From NCBI GenBank assembly GCA_002329385.1, contig DCTR01000026.1, positions 13,761 through 25,494 on the forward strand: a DNA stretch of 11,734 nucleotides, written 5' to 3'. Origin of the DNA: Candidatus Shapirobacteria bacterium UBA1435 (GTDB lineage Bacteria > Patescibacteriota > Microgenomatia > UBA12405). Below are positions 1 to 8,261 of this stretch, in pieces. Positions within the stretch are counted from its first letter, which is position 1. Every line of letters begins with the position of its first letter. Below the pieces are notes generated by a model. That model saw nothing but the letters and a program-made list of their open reading frames with translations. It did not search any database and was not told the origin of the DNA. A program made the position numbers and the translations under genes.

Positions 1-463
1 GAACATTTTGAGTGAGATATTGTTTGATGGTATAGATATCGGGGTTGGAAACTACGGCTGGCCGATAGTTTGCCAGTTTAGAGGAGACAGTCGCCAGCTG
101 ACTTAGACTAACGTCTTTGGAAAAAGAAAGTTGTTTTTCGAATTCAAGAAGGCGGTTAACATCGGCAACAATGGTTGGAGTGTCGGGACTAAGATTTTGA
201 TAGTAATAGTGGACGGTCAACAGAGCCGCCTCTTCGCAGGCATCTTGCCAAGGCTGCTGCCAATTTTTTTCGGGCGCCTGGGGAATAAAGGCGGTTTTGA
301 TCAAATGGGAAGGAGGTAGGGTGGGAGTGGAATGAGGAGTTGGAGCGGTTTGGGGCCGGGTGGCGGTAGTTTGGCTTGGGGGCAGGACGGGAGGTGATGG
401 CCGAAAGCGAATAAAGACTAGAGTTGAAGAGATAGCTAAGAGGAGAAGAAAGACTGTTCTCAT
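1..463 (-). CDS. C39-like peptidase family protein, membrane-anchored (C-terminal part off the window)
   Basis: Read by hand as an open frame of 154 codons from ATG (463-461) to the left edge; the C-terminus is missing. Residues 3-18 form a hydrophobic signal peptide or anchor (TVFLLLLAISSTLVFI). Residues 22-51 are a Pro/Thr-rich linker. A globular domain then opens with FIPQAPEKNW (59-68) and QDACEEAALL (73-82). This pattern (P-x-Q-A-P...NW...Q-D-x-C-E-E-A) is typical of the C39_2/papain-like cysteine peptidase domains common in CPR surface proteins. C76 would be the nucleophile; the His and Asp partners should lie beyond the edge. The start is 5 bases after the stop of the NrnA-like gene, so the two are probably cotranscribed. 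No ribosome binding site is visible. The family call rests on the motif alone, and the substrate is unknown. The overlapping 97-codon frame at 189-482 is a shadow. Confidence 0.75.
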   Translation of the reverse strand, partial: MRTVFLLLLAISSTLVFIRFRPSPPVLPPSQTTATRPQTAPTPHSTPTLPPSHLIKTAFIPQAPEKNWQQPWQDACEEAALLTVHYYYQNLSPDTPTIVADVNRLLEFEKQLSFSKDVSLSQLATVSSKLANYRPAVVSNPDIYTIKQYLTQNV

Positions 464-468
464 AGTGA

Positions 469-1479
469 TTAAGGCTGGCCAAGTTCGGGGTGTAGGTGGC
501 TGATGATAGTCAGAAGAGTTTGCTTGGCCTTTTGGATATTTTGATAGATGGTGGCGCCAGCGGCTGCCGGGTGGCCGCCGCCAAAACCAGTGGCCGAGCA
601 TATCTGGCTAAGGTCGTATTTTTGCGGGTCGCGGGTTCTCATACTTAAATTACAGATGCCCGGTTCGTTTTCGACCAGGCTGGCGCCAATATCCCAACCG
701 ACGACCGACTTGAGAAGATTTGAAATGTCGGCCTTTTCGGTGTGACGACGACTGATGCGGTTTTTGAGCAAATGCTGATGGCTGACTACCGAAATAGCCA
801 GCTTGCCACCGAAGTAATTTTCTATTTTGGTTAGGGCAAGCCCGCGAAACTTCAATTGTTCAGGTTCGCTGTTGTTTTCGATATTAAAGATGATTTGCGG
901 GAAATTTGGGCAGATTTTGGTCAGAAAGGCGGCAGCCTGAAAAGTCTTTGAAGAGGTTTTGGAGTATTTAAACAGGCTGTCGGTGTATAGGCCGACAAAA
1001 AGGTTAATGGCAATTTGTGGAGTAATGGTAATTTTCAATTTCCTGAAAAGCTGATAGACGATCTGGCAGGTAGAAGGGGAAGAAGTATCGACGAGATTAA
1101 CATCGGCAGAAAGAGAGTTGGTGGCATGGTGGTCGATATTGATGGTTTGAAGGCCAGAAGGAATGGTGACCTCCTGAAGTTTCGAGATTTGGTTAAGGGA
1201 AGAGGTGTCGCAAATGATAAACAGCTGATAAGACGACGGGTCGATTTGGAAATAGTTTTTGGGAATAATCTGCTCAAAGCCCGGAAGGGTAGAAAAATTT
1301 TGAGGAGAGTCAGAATCACCCCGAATCAAGTCGACCCGTTTATTCAGAGACTGAAGATAATGGTAAAAAGCAAGGGTAGAGCCGATGGAATCACCGTCAG
1401 GAGAAGGATGGAGATGAAGTAGAACAGAATCGGATTGTTCTATCAGACGGGAGATTTTTGAGGAGATTGATGATAGCAC
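469..1479 (-). CDS. nrnA: DHH/DHHA1-family phosphoesterase, NrnA-like (oligoribonuclease / pAp phosphatase)
   Basis: 336 residues, the usual length for NrnA-type enzymes (about 310-340). The DHH domain shows HPSPDGDSIGS (24-34, the HxxPDxDxxGS metal site), CDTSS with D91, and the signature DHH at 116-118 (NIDHHATN). The C-terminal DHHA1 substrate-binding domain ends in GGGHPAAAG (300-308). Family members use Mn2+ to degrade short oligoribonucleotides from the 5' or 3' end and often dephosphorylate pAp; which activity dominates here cannot be told from sequence. The start is GTG (1479-1477), since an in-frame TAA lies 18 bases upstream and no ATG intervenes. A TAAAAT -10-like box sits 7 bases before the GTG, so the gene may have its own leaderless promoter. 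It lies 40 bases downstream of the YdjM-type gene and 5 bases upstream of the C39-like gene. The symbol is by family; a paralogue such as GdpP or RecJ is excluded by domain content and size. Confidence 0.88.
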   Translation of the reverse strand: MLSSISSKISRLIEQSDSVLLHLHPSPDGDSIGSTLAFYHYLQSLNKRVDLIRGDSDSPQNFSTLPGFEQIIPKNYFQIDPSSYQLFIICDTSSLNQISKLQEVTIPSGLQTINIDHHATNSLSADVNLVDTSSPSTCQIVYQLFRKLKITITPQIAINLFVGLYTDSLFKYSKTSSKTFQAAAFLTKICPNFPQIIFNIENNSEPEQLKFRGLALTKIENYFGGKLAISVVSHQHLLKNRISRRHTEKADISNLLKSVVGWDIGASLVENEPGICNLSMRTRDPQKYDLSQICSATGFGGGHPAAAGATIYQNIQKAKQTLLTIISHLHPELGQP

Positions 1480-1486
1480 TGTTGTT

Positions 1487-1492
1487 ATTTTA
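1487..1492 (-). promoter_or_regulatory. Candidate -10 box for the NrnA-like gene
   Basis: TAAAAT on the minus strand, 7 bases before the GTG start. No good -35 is visible 16-18 bases upstream. The position matches the other candidate -10 boxes in this window and would give a leaderless mRNA. It could be chance in AT-rich sequence. Confidence 0.4.
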
Positions 1493-1519
1493 ACTTATGA
1501 TAGCCCTTTAAGCAGGATG

Positions 1520-2083
1520 CTAGATAAACCAGGCGAGGATTTGACGGTAGCGGTTAGCAACAAGGTAAAGAAAGATGACGGCCACAGACAAAAAGATGAC
1601 ATATTTTTCAAACCAGCCGCCAGTTTTGATCCGCCAGGGACGGATCGGAGGAAAGCCTATTTTTAGCTTAAGAGGAAAGAAGAGAGGGATGCCCTCTTCG
1701 GTTAGAAAATCAAGGAAAAGGTGAGAGATAAAGCCAATAAGAAGGGAGTAATATATTAGATCAATATTAATAAATTGCGGGTTGAGTAGCTGGGGAAGGA
1801 TGAGGGATGACAGCCGATGAATAAGGTAAAAACCCAAGAAGGAATGGGATAAGGTGCGATGAGAGAGAAAAAGACGGCGTAACAACCGGCCGATGAGATT
1901 GCCGGCGGGCAACATATCCCAAAGACGGTTGGTGGCCTGATCAAGGTCGGGAAGGCAGGCACCAACGATATTGGCAACAAGAATGACAAAAAGACTGATA
2001 ACAGTCAATTTGGTGGGGGCAGAAAAACTGGCACAAGCAACCAGGGAGGTAAGAGCAAAAAGATCGTGAGTGCGGGCCGTCAT
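1520..2083 (-). CDS. YdjM/DUF457-type membrane-bound metal-dependent hydrolase
   Basis: 187 residues, highly hydrophobic, with membrane segments near residues 26-43, 85-100, 109-127 and 161-178. Likely metal ligands are spread as in the YdjM family (PF04307): H6 near the start, PDLD (45-48), HRTLSH (75-80) and HLFLDFLTEEG (121-131). Family members are integral membrane proteins annotated as metal-dependent hydrolases; their substrate is generally not established. The ATG (2083-2081) overlaps the secA stop as ATGA, a 4-base overlap that suggests translational coupling with secA. The stop is TAG, showing that amber codons terminate in this genome. The family is well supported, the activity is not. 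Confidence 0.82.
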   Translation of the reverse strand: MTARTHDLFALTSLVACASFSAPTKLTVISLFVILVANIVGACLPDLDQATNRLWDMLPAGNLIGRLLRRLFLSHRTLSHSFLGFYLIHRLSSLILPQLLNPQFINIDLIYYSLLIGFISHLFLDFLTEEGIPLFFPLKLKIGFPPIRPWRIKTGGWFEKYVIFLSVAVIFLYLVANRYRQILAWFI

Positions 2084-4728
2084 CCAAATTTAGGATAGCA
2101 GCATTTTTTATATTTTTTGCCGGAGCCACAAGGGCAGAGATCATTTCTGCCTGGAGAAGAATGCTGGACAGAAGAAACTGGCTTGGGGGTGGAAGCGGCA
2201 GAGTCAGAAGACGAGGGGACGATTTCTCCCCTTTTCTCTTCGACGGACGAGGGGGCGGATTGAGTTAGAGGAACCGGTTCGAGCCGGAAGATTTTTCGGG
2301 CGAGATTGTAGCGATATTTACCCATAAGTTCTTGAAACATTTCGTAGCCTTCTTTGCGATATTCGACAAGCGGATCTTTTTGGGCGTAGCCGCGGAAACG
2401 AACACCGTCACGCAAGTCGTCAAGGGCGGTCAAGTGTTCCACCCAGAGCGGGTCGAGGGTAGAAATAATGCTGTAGGTAATAATCGAATTTGCCAACTGC
2501 TGTCCAAAAAGTTCGACTCTTGATCGCCAGCTTTGGCGGACGATATCTTCCAAAAACGAAAGTTTGTCGTCGGCTTTGTCGAGGCCGGACTTAACGGCGT
2601 TGCGAGTGGAATCATCAAAAGGAAGGATTTCGGAAAGCTCCAAAACCACCTTTTGACTATCAAGAGCACCTAATTGATCGGTATTAAGCCGGATAATCTG
2701 TTTTAGCTGGCCGGAAAGAATGTCTAGAGCTTCGGTAAGGTTGGCTTCGGAGTCGCTTTGGGAATTAAGGAGAGTTTTGTCGCGGAGAGAATAGATGATT
2801 TGCCGCTGCTTATTGATGACATCGTCGTATTCGACCAGGTTTTTGCGGATATCAAAATTGTAACCTTCGACCTTGACCTGGATCTGTTCGAGAACGCGAC
2901 TGACAAGCGGGTGGGCAAGAGGAACATCGTCGGGCATATTGAATTTTGTCATCAGGCCGGAAATCCGGTCACCACCAAAAATTCTCATCAGATCGTCGTC
3001 GAGGGCGACATAAAACTGGCTAAAGCCCGGATCACCCTGACGCCCGGAGCGGCCGCGAAGCTGGTTGTCGATGCGCCGCGATTCGTGACGCTCGGTGCCA
3101 ATAACATAAAGGCCGCCCAGATTGATAACCTCCTGGTGGTCTTTTTGCCAGGTTTCAATGTTGTCGGGGTTTTTGGGGCCCCCAAGAATAATATCGACTC
3201 CCCTGCCGGCCATGTTGGTGGCAACAGTAACTGATCCCTTTTTTCCAGCTTTGGAGATAATTTCAGCTTCAGAGCGGTGGTTTTTGGCGTTTAATACCTG
3301 ATGAGGGATACCTTTTTTGGAAAGGAGCGAAGAAACTATTTCGTTTTTTTCGATAGAGGTGGTGCCAATCAAAACCGGCTGGCCACGACGGTGCAGTTCT
3401 TCGACCTGGGTGGCCAGGGCGGCATATTTTGCCCGCTGGGTTTTGAAAATCAAATCCTGACCATCATTTCTGACGACCGGACGGTGGGTGGGAATGACAA
3501 CAACGTCAAGGTCGTAGATTTTCTTGAACTCTTCGGCTTCAGTGGCGGCGGTGCCTGTCATGCCGGCGAGTTTTTGATAAAGACGAAAGTAATTTTGAAA
3601 GGTAATAGTCGCCCAGGTTTGCGATTCACGCTGAACAGTGACGCCTTCTTTGGCTTCGACCGCCTGATGCAGGCCATCTGACCAGCGGCGGCCAAACATT
3701 AACCGGCCGGTAAATTCGTCAACAATAACGACTTCATTATCTTTGACGACGTAATCTTTGTCCTTGTGGAAGATGGCCATCGCCTTGATGGCATTTTCGA
3801 TGTAGTGGATAGTCTCAAAAGACTCTTCATAGAGATTTTTGACGTTTAAAATTCTTTCGACCTTACGGATGCCGTATTCAGAAAGGGTGGCAGAGCGTGA
3901 CTTTTCGTCAATAACGTAATCAGTGGGCTGAAGAGTAGAGGCAATTTGGGCAAAACGGTAATACTTGTCGACCGGTTGATTGTTGGGCGAGGAGATAATC
4001 AACGGAGTCCGGGCTTCGTCGATTAAGACAAAATCGACCTCGTCGACAACGGCAAAATGGTGCTCCCTCTGGACCTTCTCGGCAAAAGATGAAACCATAT
4101 GATCTCGAAGGTAGTCAAATCCGAATTCATTGTTGGTGCCATAGGTGATATCGGCCTGATAAGCTTGCTGTCTGGTGACGGGGCGAAAATGGGCTAGACG
4201 GTCATCGACTTTTTCGTTGGGGTCGGTGTATGAAGGATCATAAACAAAGGATTGATCATGGACGATACAGCCGATAGTTAGGCCAAGTTGATGAATAGCC
4301 TTGGGATACCAGCCAGCACCAACACGGCTTAAATAATCGTTTGGGGTGACAATATGGACGCCATGGCCAGTAAGGGCGTTCAGGTAAGCGGCAAAAACCA
4401 CAGAGTGGGTCTTGCCTTCACCGGTTCGCTGTTCGGCAATAGCGCCATGATGAAGGGTAATTGCCGACATAAGCTGGACATCATAAGCCCTTTCACCAAC
4501 GGCCCGTTTGATGGATTCGCGAACAACGGCAAAAGCCCTGGGAAGAATGTCGTCGAGTTTTTTGCCTTGAGACAGCTGGTCCTTAAAAAGGGCAGTTTCG
4601 GCTGAAAGCGCTTCGTTCGAAAGGGCGGAGATTTCCGGTTCAAGGTGGTTTATCTGATCGATAACGGGGCGGTATGACTTGATCCGCTTGGCATTATCGT
4701 CAAAAATTCCTTTGAGAAGAGAGAGCAT
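2080..4728 (-). CDS. secA: Preprotein translocase ATPase SecA
   Basis: 882 residues, a normal SecA length. The protein is the cytosolic motor that binds preproteins and drives them through SecYEG using ATP. Visible motifs: Walker A RTGEGKT (101-107), TNNEFGFDYLRD (198-209), Walker B region DEVD at 229-232 followed by LIDEARTPLIIS, then LAGMTGT, TNMAGRGVDI (usual form QMAGRGTDI) and GRSGRQGDPG of the second nucleotide-binding fold. The C-terminus carries a SEC-C zinc motif, C865-x-C867-x8-C876-C877, after a low-complexity Ser/Pro linker. This motif normally binds zinc and interacts with SecB or ribosomes. The ATG (4728-4726) has a perfect TATAAT 7 bases upstream. The 3' end overlaps the YdjM-type gene by 4 bases. 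Identification is secure. Confidence 0.98.
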   Translation of the reverse strand: MLSLLKGIFDDNAKRIKSYRPVIDQINHLEPEISALSNEALSAETALFKDQLSQGKKLDDILPRAFAVVRESIKRAVGERAYDVQLMSAITLHHGAIAEQRTGEGKTHSVVFAAYLNALTGHGVHIVTPNDYLSRVGAGWYPKAIHQLGLTIGCIVHDQSFVYDPSYTDPNEKVDDRLAHFRPVTRQQAYQADITYGTNNEFGFDYLRDHMVSSFAEKVQREHHFAVVDEVDFVLIDEARTPLIISSPNNQPVDKYYRFAQIASTLQPTDYVIDEKSRSATLSEYGIRKVERILNVKNLYEESFETIHYIENAIKAMAIFHKDKDYVVKDNEVVIVDEFTGRLMFGRRWSDGLHQAVEAKEGVTVQRESQTWATITFQNYFRLYQKLAGMTGTAATEAEEFKKIYDLDVVVIPTHRPVVRNDGQDLIFKTQRAKYAALATQVEELHRRGQPVLIGTTSIEKNEIVSSLLSKKGIPHQVLNAKNHRSEAEIISKAGKKGSVTVATNMAGRGVDIILGGPKNPDNIETWQKDHQEVINLGGLYVIGTERHESRRIDNQLRGRSGRQGDPGFSQFYVALDDDLMRIFGGDRISGLMTKFNMPDDVPLAHPLVSRVLEQIQVKVEGYNFDIRKNLVEYDDVINKQRQIIYSLRDKTLLNSQSDSEANLTEALDILSGQLKQIIRLNTDQLGALDSQKVVLELSEILPFDDSTRNAVKSGLDKADDKLSFLEDIVRQSWRSRVELFGQQLANSIITYSIISTLDPLWVEHLTALDDLRDGVRFRGYAQKDPLVEYRKEGYEMFQELMGKYRYNLARKIFRLEPVPLTQSAPSSVEEKRGEIVPSSSDSAASTPKPVSSVQHSSPGRNDLCPCGSGKKYKKCCYPKFG

Positions 4729-4735
4729 AGGCTTT

Positions 4736-4763
4736 ATTATAGCGAATTAAGAGACTAGCCAAA
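4736..4763 (-). promoter_or_regulatory. secA promoter, probably leaderless
   Basis: A consensus TATAAT (-10) occupies 4741-4736, read on the minus strand, and ends 7 bases before the secA ATG, so the mRNA would start at or next to the start codon. A weak -35 (TTGGCT, 4762-4757, spacer 15; or TTTGGC, spacer 16) is the best available. The promoter follows the probable serS terminator, giving secA its own transcription unit. Confidence 0.65.
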
Positions 4764-4770
4764 GAGAGGT

Positions 4771-4813
4771 AAAAAAACCGATCTCCGGCACCCGGGGTTA
4801 GCCGAATGCCGGA
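4771..4813 (-). terminator. Probable intrinsic terminator after serS
   Basis: On the minus strand a 7-bp stem TCCGGCA (4813-4807) / TGCCGGA (4790-4784) encloses a 16-base loop that can pair further with itself (CGG/CCG). Seven T residues (4777-4771) follow after 6 bases. That gap is longer than ideal, so termination may be partial. It lies 14 bases after the serS stop and just before the secA promoter. Confidence 0.55.
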
Positions 4814-4827
4814 AAAGGGTGGCTCCT

Positions 4828-6096
4828 CTAGGGCTTAGTTGGTTGAATAGAATCGAATCCGGTGTATGGGACCAGAACTGGAGGAATCTTGACACTGCCA
4901 TCTTTTTGTTGGAAGTTTTCGAGAATAGCCAGGACGGCGCGATCGGTAACAAGGGTGGCGTTGAGAATGTGAACAAACTGATTCTGGTTATTGATTTTGA
5001 CCTTGGTGTTAAGGCGCCTGGCCTGATAGTCGGTGCAGTTACTGCATGATTGGGTTTCACGATAACAATTCTGGCCAGGGAACCAGGTGTTGATATCAAA
5101 CATACGACGGTTCGGTTGGGGAAGATCACCAGTACAACAATTGACAACCTGATAAGGAAGACCAAGCTCCTGCATTAACTCTTCCTCGCTGGCCAGCATC
5201 TCCTGACACATGGCGTCGGAAACATCATTGTCTGGGGTGGTAAAGACGTTCATTTCGACCTTGTTGAAGAAGTGAACGCGGAAAAGGCCACGGGTGTCTT
5301 TGCCATAGGCGCCGGCTTCGCGACGGAAACAGGGTGAAAAATTAACATACTTTTTGGGCAAAGAATCAGCCGAGAGAATTTCGTTACTGTGATAAGGGAC
5401 AACGGCGTGTTCGGAGCTACAGATAAAGATAAGGTCGTCTTCGGGGATGGAATAATAGGCGTTGAAAAGGTTCTTGTTGGAGGCGTAACCACAACCCCAC
5501 TCGGTTTTGCTCTTGATCATGGCCGGAGGGACCATACCAATAAAGCCCTTATTGGTAAGCTTTTTGAAGGCATAAAACATCAAAGACATTTCGAGGACAG
5601 CGGCCTGGTTTTTGAAATAACCAAAACGTGACCCGCAGAGCTCACCGGCTTTTTTGACGTCGATGATATCGAGCTTTTCACCAAGATCAACATGGTCAAG
5701 GGGCGGGAAGTCGAAGCTGGTGGGACTACCGACAGTTTTGATGATTACGTTTTGAGTGTCGTCTTTGCCGATTGGGACATCGGAGGCGGGGATGTTGGGA
5801 ATTTCCTCGACCATGGCCAGCTGGCTTGATTCGAGTTGTTGGTATTTGGCCTCAAGTTCCTTCAGCTGGTTTTTGTAGACCGAAGCCTGCTGTAGTTGCT
5901 CGGGGGTAGGCTTGCCTTTTAGCTGACGGGTGATCTGGTTTTGCCTGGCACGAAGGTCTTCAATCTGGAGACGAAGCGGTTTGATATCTTTTTCTATCTG
6001 AAGAATTTGATCGAGAATTTCAGGTTTTTTTTGACGATCGACAAGAGACTGGCGGACAACTTCGGGGTTACTTCTGATCAAATTCAGATCAAGCAT
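4828..6096 (-). CDS. serS: Seryl-tRNA synthetase
   Basis: 422 residues, the standard length for class II SerRS, which charges tRNA-Ser (and tRNA-Sec) with serine. The N-terminal arm (about 25-98) is a Gln/Glu/Lys-rich coiled coil that would bind the tRNA variable arm. The catalytic core shows motif 2 with CFRREAG (256-262) and RGLFRVHFFNKVEM (269-282), a Cys-rich QSCSNCTDYQARR (349-361), and motif 3 at about 378-395. Two sites deviate from the forms I remember: the serine-binding TxE loop reads SSE (227-229), and motif 3 reads LNATLVTDR, apparently one residue shorter than LNNTALATPR or LNGSGLAVGR. The ATG (6096-6094) lies 9 bases after an extended -10 box; no SD is visible. The gene ends in TAG. 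The HD-domain gene ends 61 bases upstream. Identification is secure; full activity of the divergent site is presumed. Confidence 0.96.
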   Translation of the reverse strand: MLDLNLIRSNPEVVRQSLVDRQKKPEILDQILQIEKDIKPLRLQIEDLRARQNQITRQLKGKPTPEQLQQASVYKNQLKELEAKYQQLESSQLAMVEEIPNIPASDVPIGKDDTQNVIIKTVGSPTSFDFPPLDHVDLGEKLDIIDVKKAGELCGSRFGYFKNQAAVLEMSLMFYAFKKLTNKGFIGMVPPAMIKSKTEWGCGYASNKNLFNAYYSIPEDDLIFICSSEHAVVPYHSNEILSADSLPKKYVNFSPCFRREAGAYGKDTRGLFRVHFFNKVEMNVFTTPDNDVSDAMCQEMLASEEELMQELGLPYQVVNCCTGDLPQPNRRMFDINTWFPGQNCYRETQSCSNCTDYQARRLNTKVKINNQNQFVHILNATLVTDRAVLAILENFQQKDGSVKIPPVLVPYTGFDSIQPTKP

Positions 6097-6105
6097 GATG
6101 GAAGT

Positions 6106-6114
6106 ATTCTAACA
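6106..6114 (-). promoter_or_regulatory. serS extended -10 promoter, short or no leader
   Basis: TGTTAGAAT on the minus strand is an extended -10 (TGn plus TAGAAT), ending 9 bases before the serS ATG. Extended -10 promoters depend less on a -35 box, and none is evident here. The predicted start point leaves a leader of about 0-3 bases. Confidence 0.55.
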
Positions 6115-6157
6115 GAAAAGACGGACGATTTTTACCGTAGAATTACCGAGATGGTGG

Positions 6158-6757
6158 TTATAGGCCAATATTGTCGGCAATTGATTGCATCGAAGAAAGG
6201 CAGATTTCGATAAATTTATCCAAGGGAATGTTGAGGGTGTCGGGATTTTGGCAAAGAGCCACCTCGTCACGGCGGGTGCCGGCGGCAAAGCGGGGTTCTT
6301 TATGGAAACGTTTAAGAATGGAAGAAAGTTTGACGTCGGCAAGCTTTTTGGTGGGATAAACAAGGGCAACGGCAACAATCAAGCCAGTCAGAGAGTCGGC
6401 GCAGAAAATCGCCCATTGTGACTGGGTGGAGGGCTTGATGCCGCCGGGGTTATGCCAGCCATGGGCTCGAACAATATCAAACACAGTATCGCTGACCTTA
6501 AGCTGATGGGCCGATAACGCCTGCCGGGTTTGAGAGGGATGGAGATCTTTGTATTGGCCGGCGTAATCAATGTCGTGGATTAACCCGGCCAGCTTCCAAT
6601 CGTCTTTTGGCGGTTCCGAAGGCAAAAGCGTGCCTTGGGAAGAAAGGTAATCGTAGATCCCGCCCATACAGGCTTCGAGGGCTAGGGAGTGGTAGAAGAT
6701 ATTGGTCTCAAGGGAAGACCGGACAGCCTCGAGATATTTGTCGCGATCGTAGGTCAT
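6158..6757 (-). CDS. HD-domain phosphohydrolase, substrate unknown
   Basis: 199 residues, all-helical in character. The metal-binding order of the HD superfamily is present: H23 (FYHSLALEA), H61-D62 (GLIHDIDYAG), H99 or H102 (RAHGWHN) and D121 (CADSLTG). A conserved-looking ADSLTGLIVAVALV helix follows. HD proteins of this type are metal-dependent phosphohydrolases, often acting on nucleotides, but nothing here points to a particular substrate. The ATG (6757-6755) is 16 bases after the lysS stop, so the two are probably cotranscribed. A TATTAT lies only 3 bases before the ATG, too close to serve this start as a -10. Superfamily assignment is confident, specific function is not. Confidence 0.8.
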   Translation of the reverse strand: MTYDRDKYLEAVRSSLETNIFYHSLALEACMGGIYDYLSSQGTLLPSEPPKDDWKLAGLIHDIDYAGQYKDLHPSQTRQALSAHQLKVSDTVFDIVRAHGWHNPGGIKPSTQSQWAIFCADSLTGLIVAVALVYPTKKLADVKLSSILKRFHKEPRFAAGTRRDEVALCQNPDTLNIPLDKFIEICLSSMQSIADNIGL

Positions 6758-6773
6758 TTAATAATAGATTTAA

Positions 6774-8234
6774 TTATTGGTTCCTCATCGCCGGAAAGAG
6801 GATGGTGTCTTTGATGGTTGACTGGTTGGTGATAAATTGGGTCAGCCGGTCAATACCCATACCCCAGCCGGCAGTCGGCGGCATGCCGTATTCCAGGGCA
6901 CGAATATAGTCGTGATCCATTTGCATGGCGGTTTCAGAACCTTTTTTGGCCAGGTCTTCCTCATCCAGCCAGCGTTGGTGTTGATCCTGGGGGTCGTTAA
7001 GCTCGTTGTAAGCCTTGAGCAGTTCGGTGCCACAGGCAAGCAACTGGAAAGAGGCGATTTTTGAAGGTTCAGAAGCTTTCTTTTTAGCCAAGGCGATCAT
7101 GGAAGAGGGATAGTCGGTAATAAAAACCGGGCCGACCAAATGAGGACGGACATACTCTTTGTAGAGCTGGTCAAACATCGCCCCCAAGCCGACCACTCCG
7201 CTTAGATCAAGCTTGATTTTGTGTGTATTTAAGGTTTTTCGAAACTCGTCTTCCGTTTTTATCTGGTCGATGTCAATCGAGGTGCGGTTGAGAATCGCCT
7301 GGCGAAAAGTGATGCGGGGAAAGGGGGGAGTAAAATCGAGGCCAATATTTTGAAACTCGAATTTGAGGGAACCTTTGGTTTTTTGGAGGACATGAACAAG
7401 AAGCTTTTCGGTGAACCTCATCAATTCTTCATAATCGACATAGGCCCAGTAAAATTCAATTTGGGTGAACTCGGGGTTGTGGAAACGGGAAACGCCTTCG
7501 TTTCTGAAATCACGGCTGACTTCGTAGACCTTTTCCAGCCCGCCGACGATCAGCCGCTTAAGGTAGAGTTCGTCGGAGATACGCAGATACATGTCCATGT
7601 CGAGTTCATTGTGACGAGTTATAAACGGTTTGGCGGAAGCTCCGCCGTAAATCGGCTGTAAAATGGGCGTTTCAACCTCAATAAACCCATGTCTATCTAG
7701 AAACTGACGGATTTCGGTGAGAATCTTTGTCCGGGTTAGAAACACCTGGCGCGACTCGGGGTTGACAATCAGATCAACATAGCGCTGGCGGTAGCGTTCT
7801 TCGATGTCTTTTAAACCATGCCACTTTTCGGGAAGAGGACGAAGATTTTTGGCCAAAATCTGAAAGTTTTTGGCGTCAACGGTAATTTCTCCGGCCTTGG
7901 TTTGGATGACTTTGCCCTTAACGGTAAAGATATCGCCAATATCCAACAACCTGACTTGAGAAAACAACTTTTCGCCAAGGGCGTTTGACTGGAAAAGGAC
8001 CTGTATTTTGCCGGTGCGGTCGATTAAATCGGCAAAAAGGATTTTGCCGTGGCCGCGAAGCGACATCAGACGGCCTGCCAGCTGAACAGTGCGGCCGATT
8101 GAAGATCTGGCTTGAGCAGCTGTTTGTTTGCGACTTAAGTTTGGCTGGGGATAGGGATCAACCGACAGCTGTTTAAGCTGTTGGAGTTTTTCGCGTCGCT
8201 GTTTTTGAACCTCGTTTAAGGACTCTGATGACAT
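6774..8234 (-). CDS. lysS: Lysyl-tRNA synthetase, class II
   Basis: 486 residues, typical of bacterial LysRS-II, which charges tRNA-Lys. An N-terminal OB-fold anticodon-binding domain (about 48-135, with GRLMSLRGHGKILFADL) is followed by the catalytic core. Motif 1 is FIEVETPILQP (184-194); motif 2 has SRDFRNEG (240-247) and HNPEFT (252-257); motif 3 is GMGIDRL (458-464). The core also has LDMDMYLRISDELYLKRL (211-228) and NELNDPQDQ. TDYP and ACGTELLKAYNELNDP differ somewhat from the usual Glu-rich lysine-pocket wording, suggesting a divergent lineage rather than another specificity. The ATG (8234-8232) follows a TAAAAT box by 6 bases. The greA stop is 27 bases upstream. The HD-domain gene follows in the same unit. 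Confidence 0.97.
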   Translation of the reverse strand: MSSESLNEVQKQRREKLQQLKQLSVDPYPQPNLSRKQTAAQARSSIGRTVQLAGRLMSLRGHGKILFADLIDRTGKIQVLFQSNALGEKLFSQVRLLDIGDIFTVKGKVIQTKAGEITVDAKNFQILAKNLRPLPEKWHGLKDIEERYRQRYVDLIVNPESRQVFLTRTKILTEIRQFLDRHGFIEVETPILQPIYGGASAKPFITRHNELDMDMYLRISDELYLKRLIVGGLEKVYEVSRDFRNEGVSRFHNPEFTQIEFYWAYVDYEELMRFTEKLLVHVLQKTKGSLKFEFQNIGLDFTPPFPRITFRQAILNRTSIDIDQIKTEDEFRKTLNTHKIKLDLSGVVGLGAMFDQLYKEYVRPHLVGPVFITDYPSSMIALAKKKASEPSKIASFQLLACGTELLKAYNELNDPQDQHQRWLDEEDLAKKGSETAMQMDHDYIRALEYGMPPTAGWGMGIDRLTQFITNQSTIKDTILFPAMRNQ

Positions 8235-8240
8235 AGGTAA

Positions 8241-8246
8241 ATTTTA
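8241..8246 (-). promoter_or_regulatory. Candidate -10 box for lysS
   Basis: TAAAAT on the minus strand, ending 6 bases before the lysS ATG, in the 27-base gap after greA. No strong -35 is visible; TTCAGT at 17-base spacing matches 3 of 6. If used, the mRNA would be leaderless. Confidence 0.45.
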
Positions 8247-8261
8247 CATCATCAGCACCGA

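Noticed and set aside
1015..1422. Plus-strand open frame of 135 codons
   Set aside because: It lies wholly antisense to the NrnA-like gene, whose motifs are clear, and shows no domain.
2758..3234. Plus-strand open frame of 158 codons
   Set aside because: It is antisense to secA across its second nucleotide-binding fold; composition follows the opposite strand's codons.
6755..6776. Separate promoter for the HD-domain gene (TATTAT)
   Set aside because: It ends only 3 bases before the ATG, so transcription would begin inside the gene; cotranscription with lysS is simpler.
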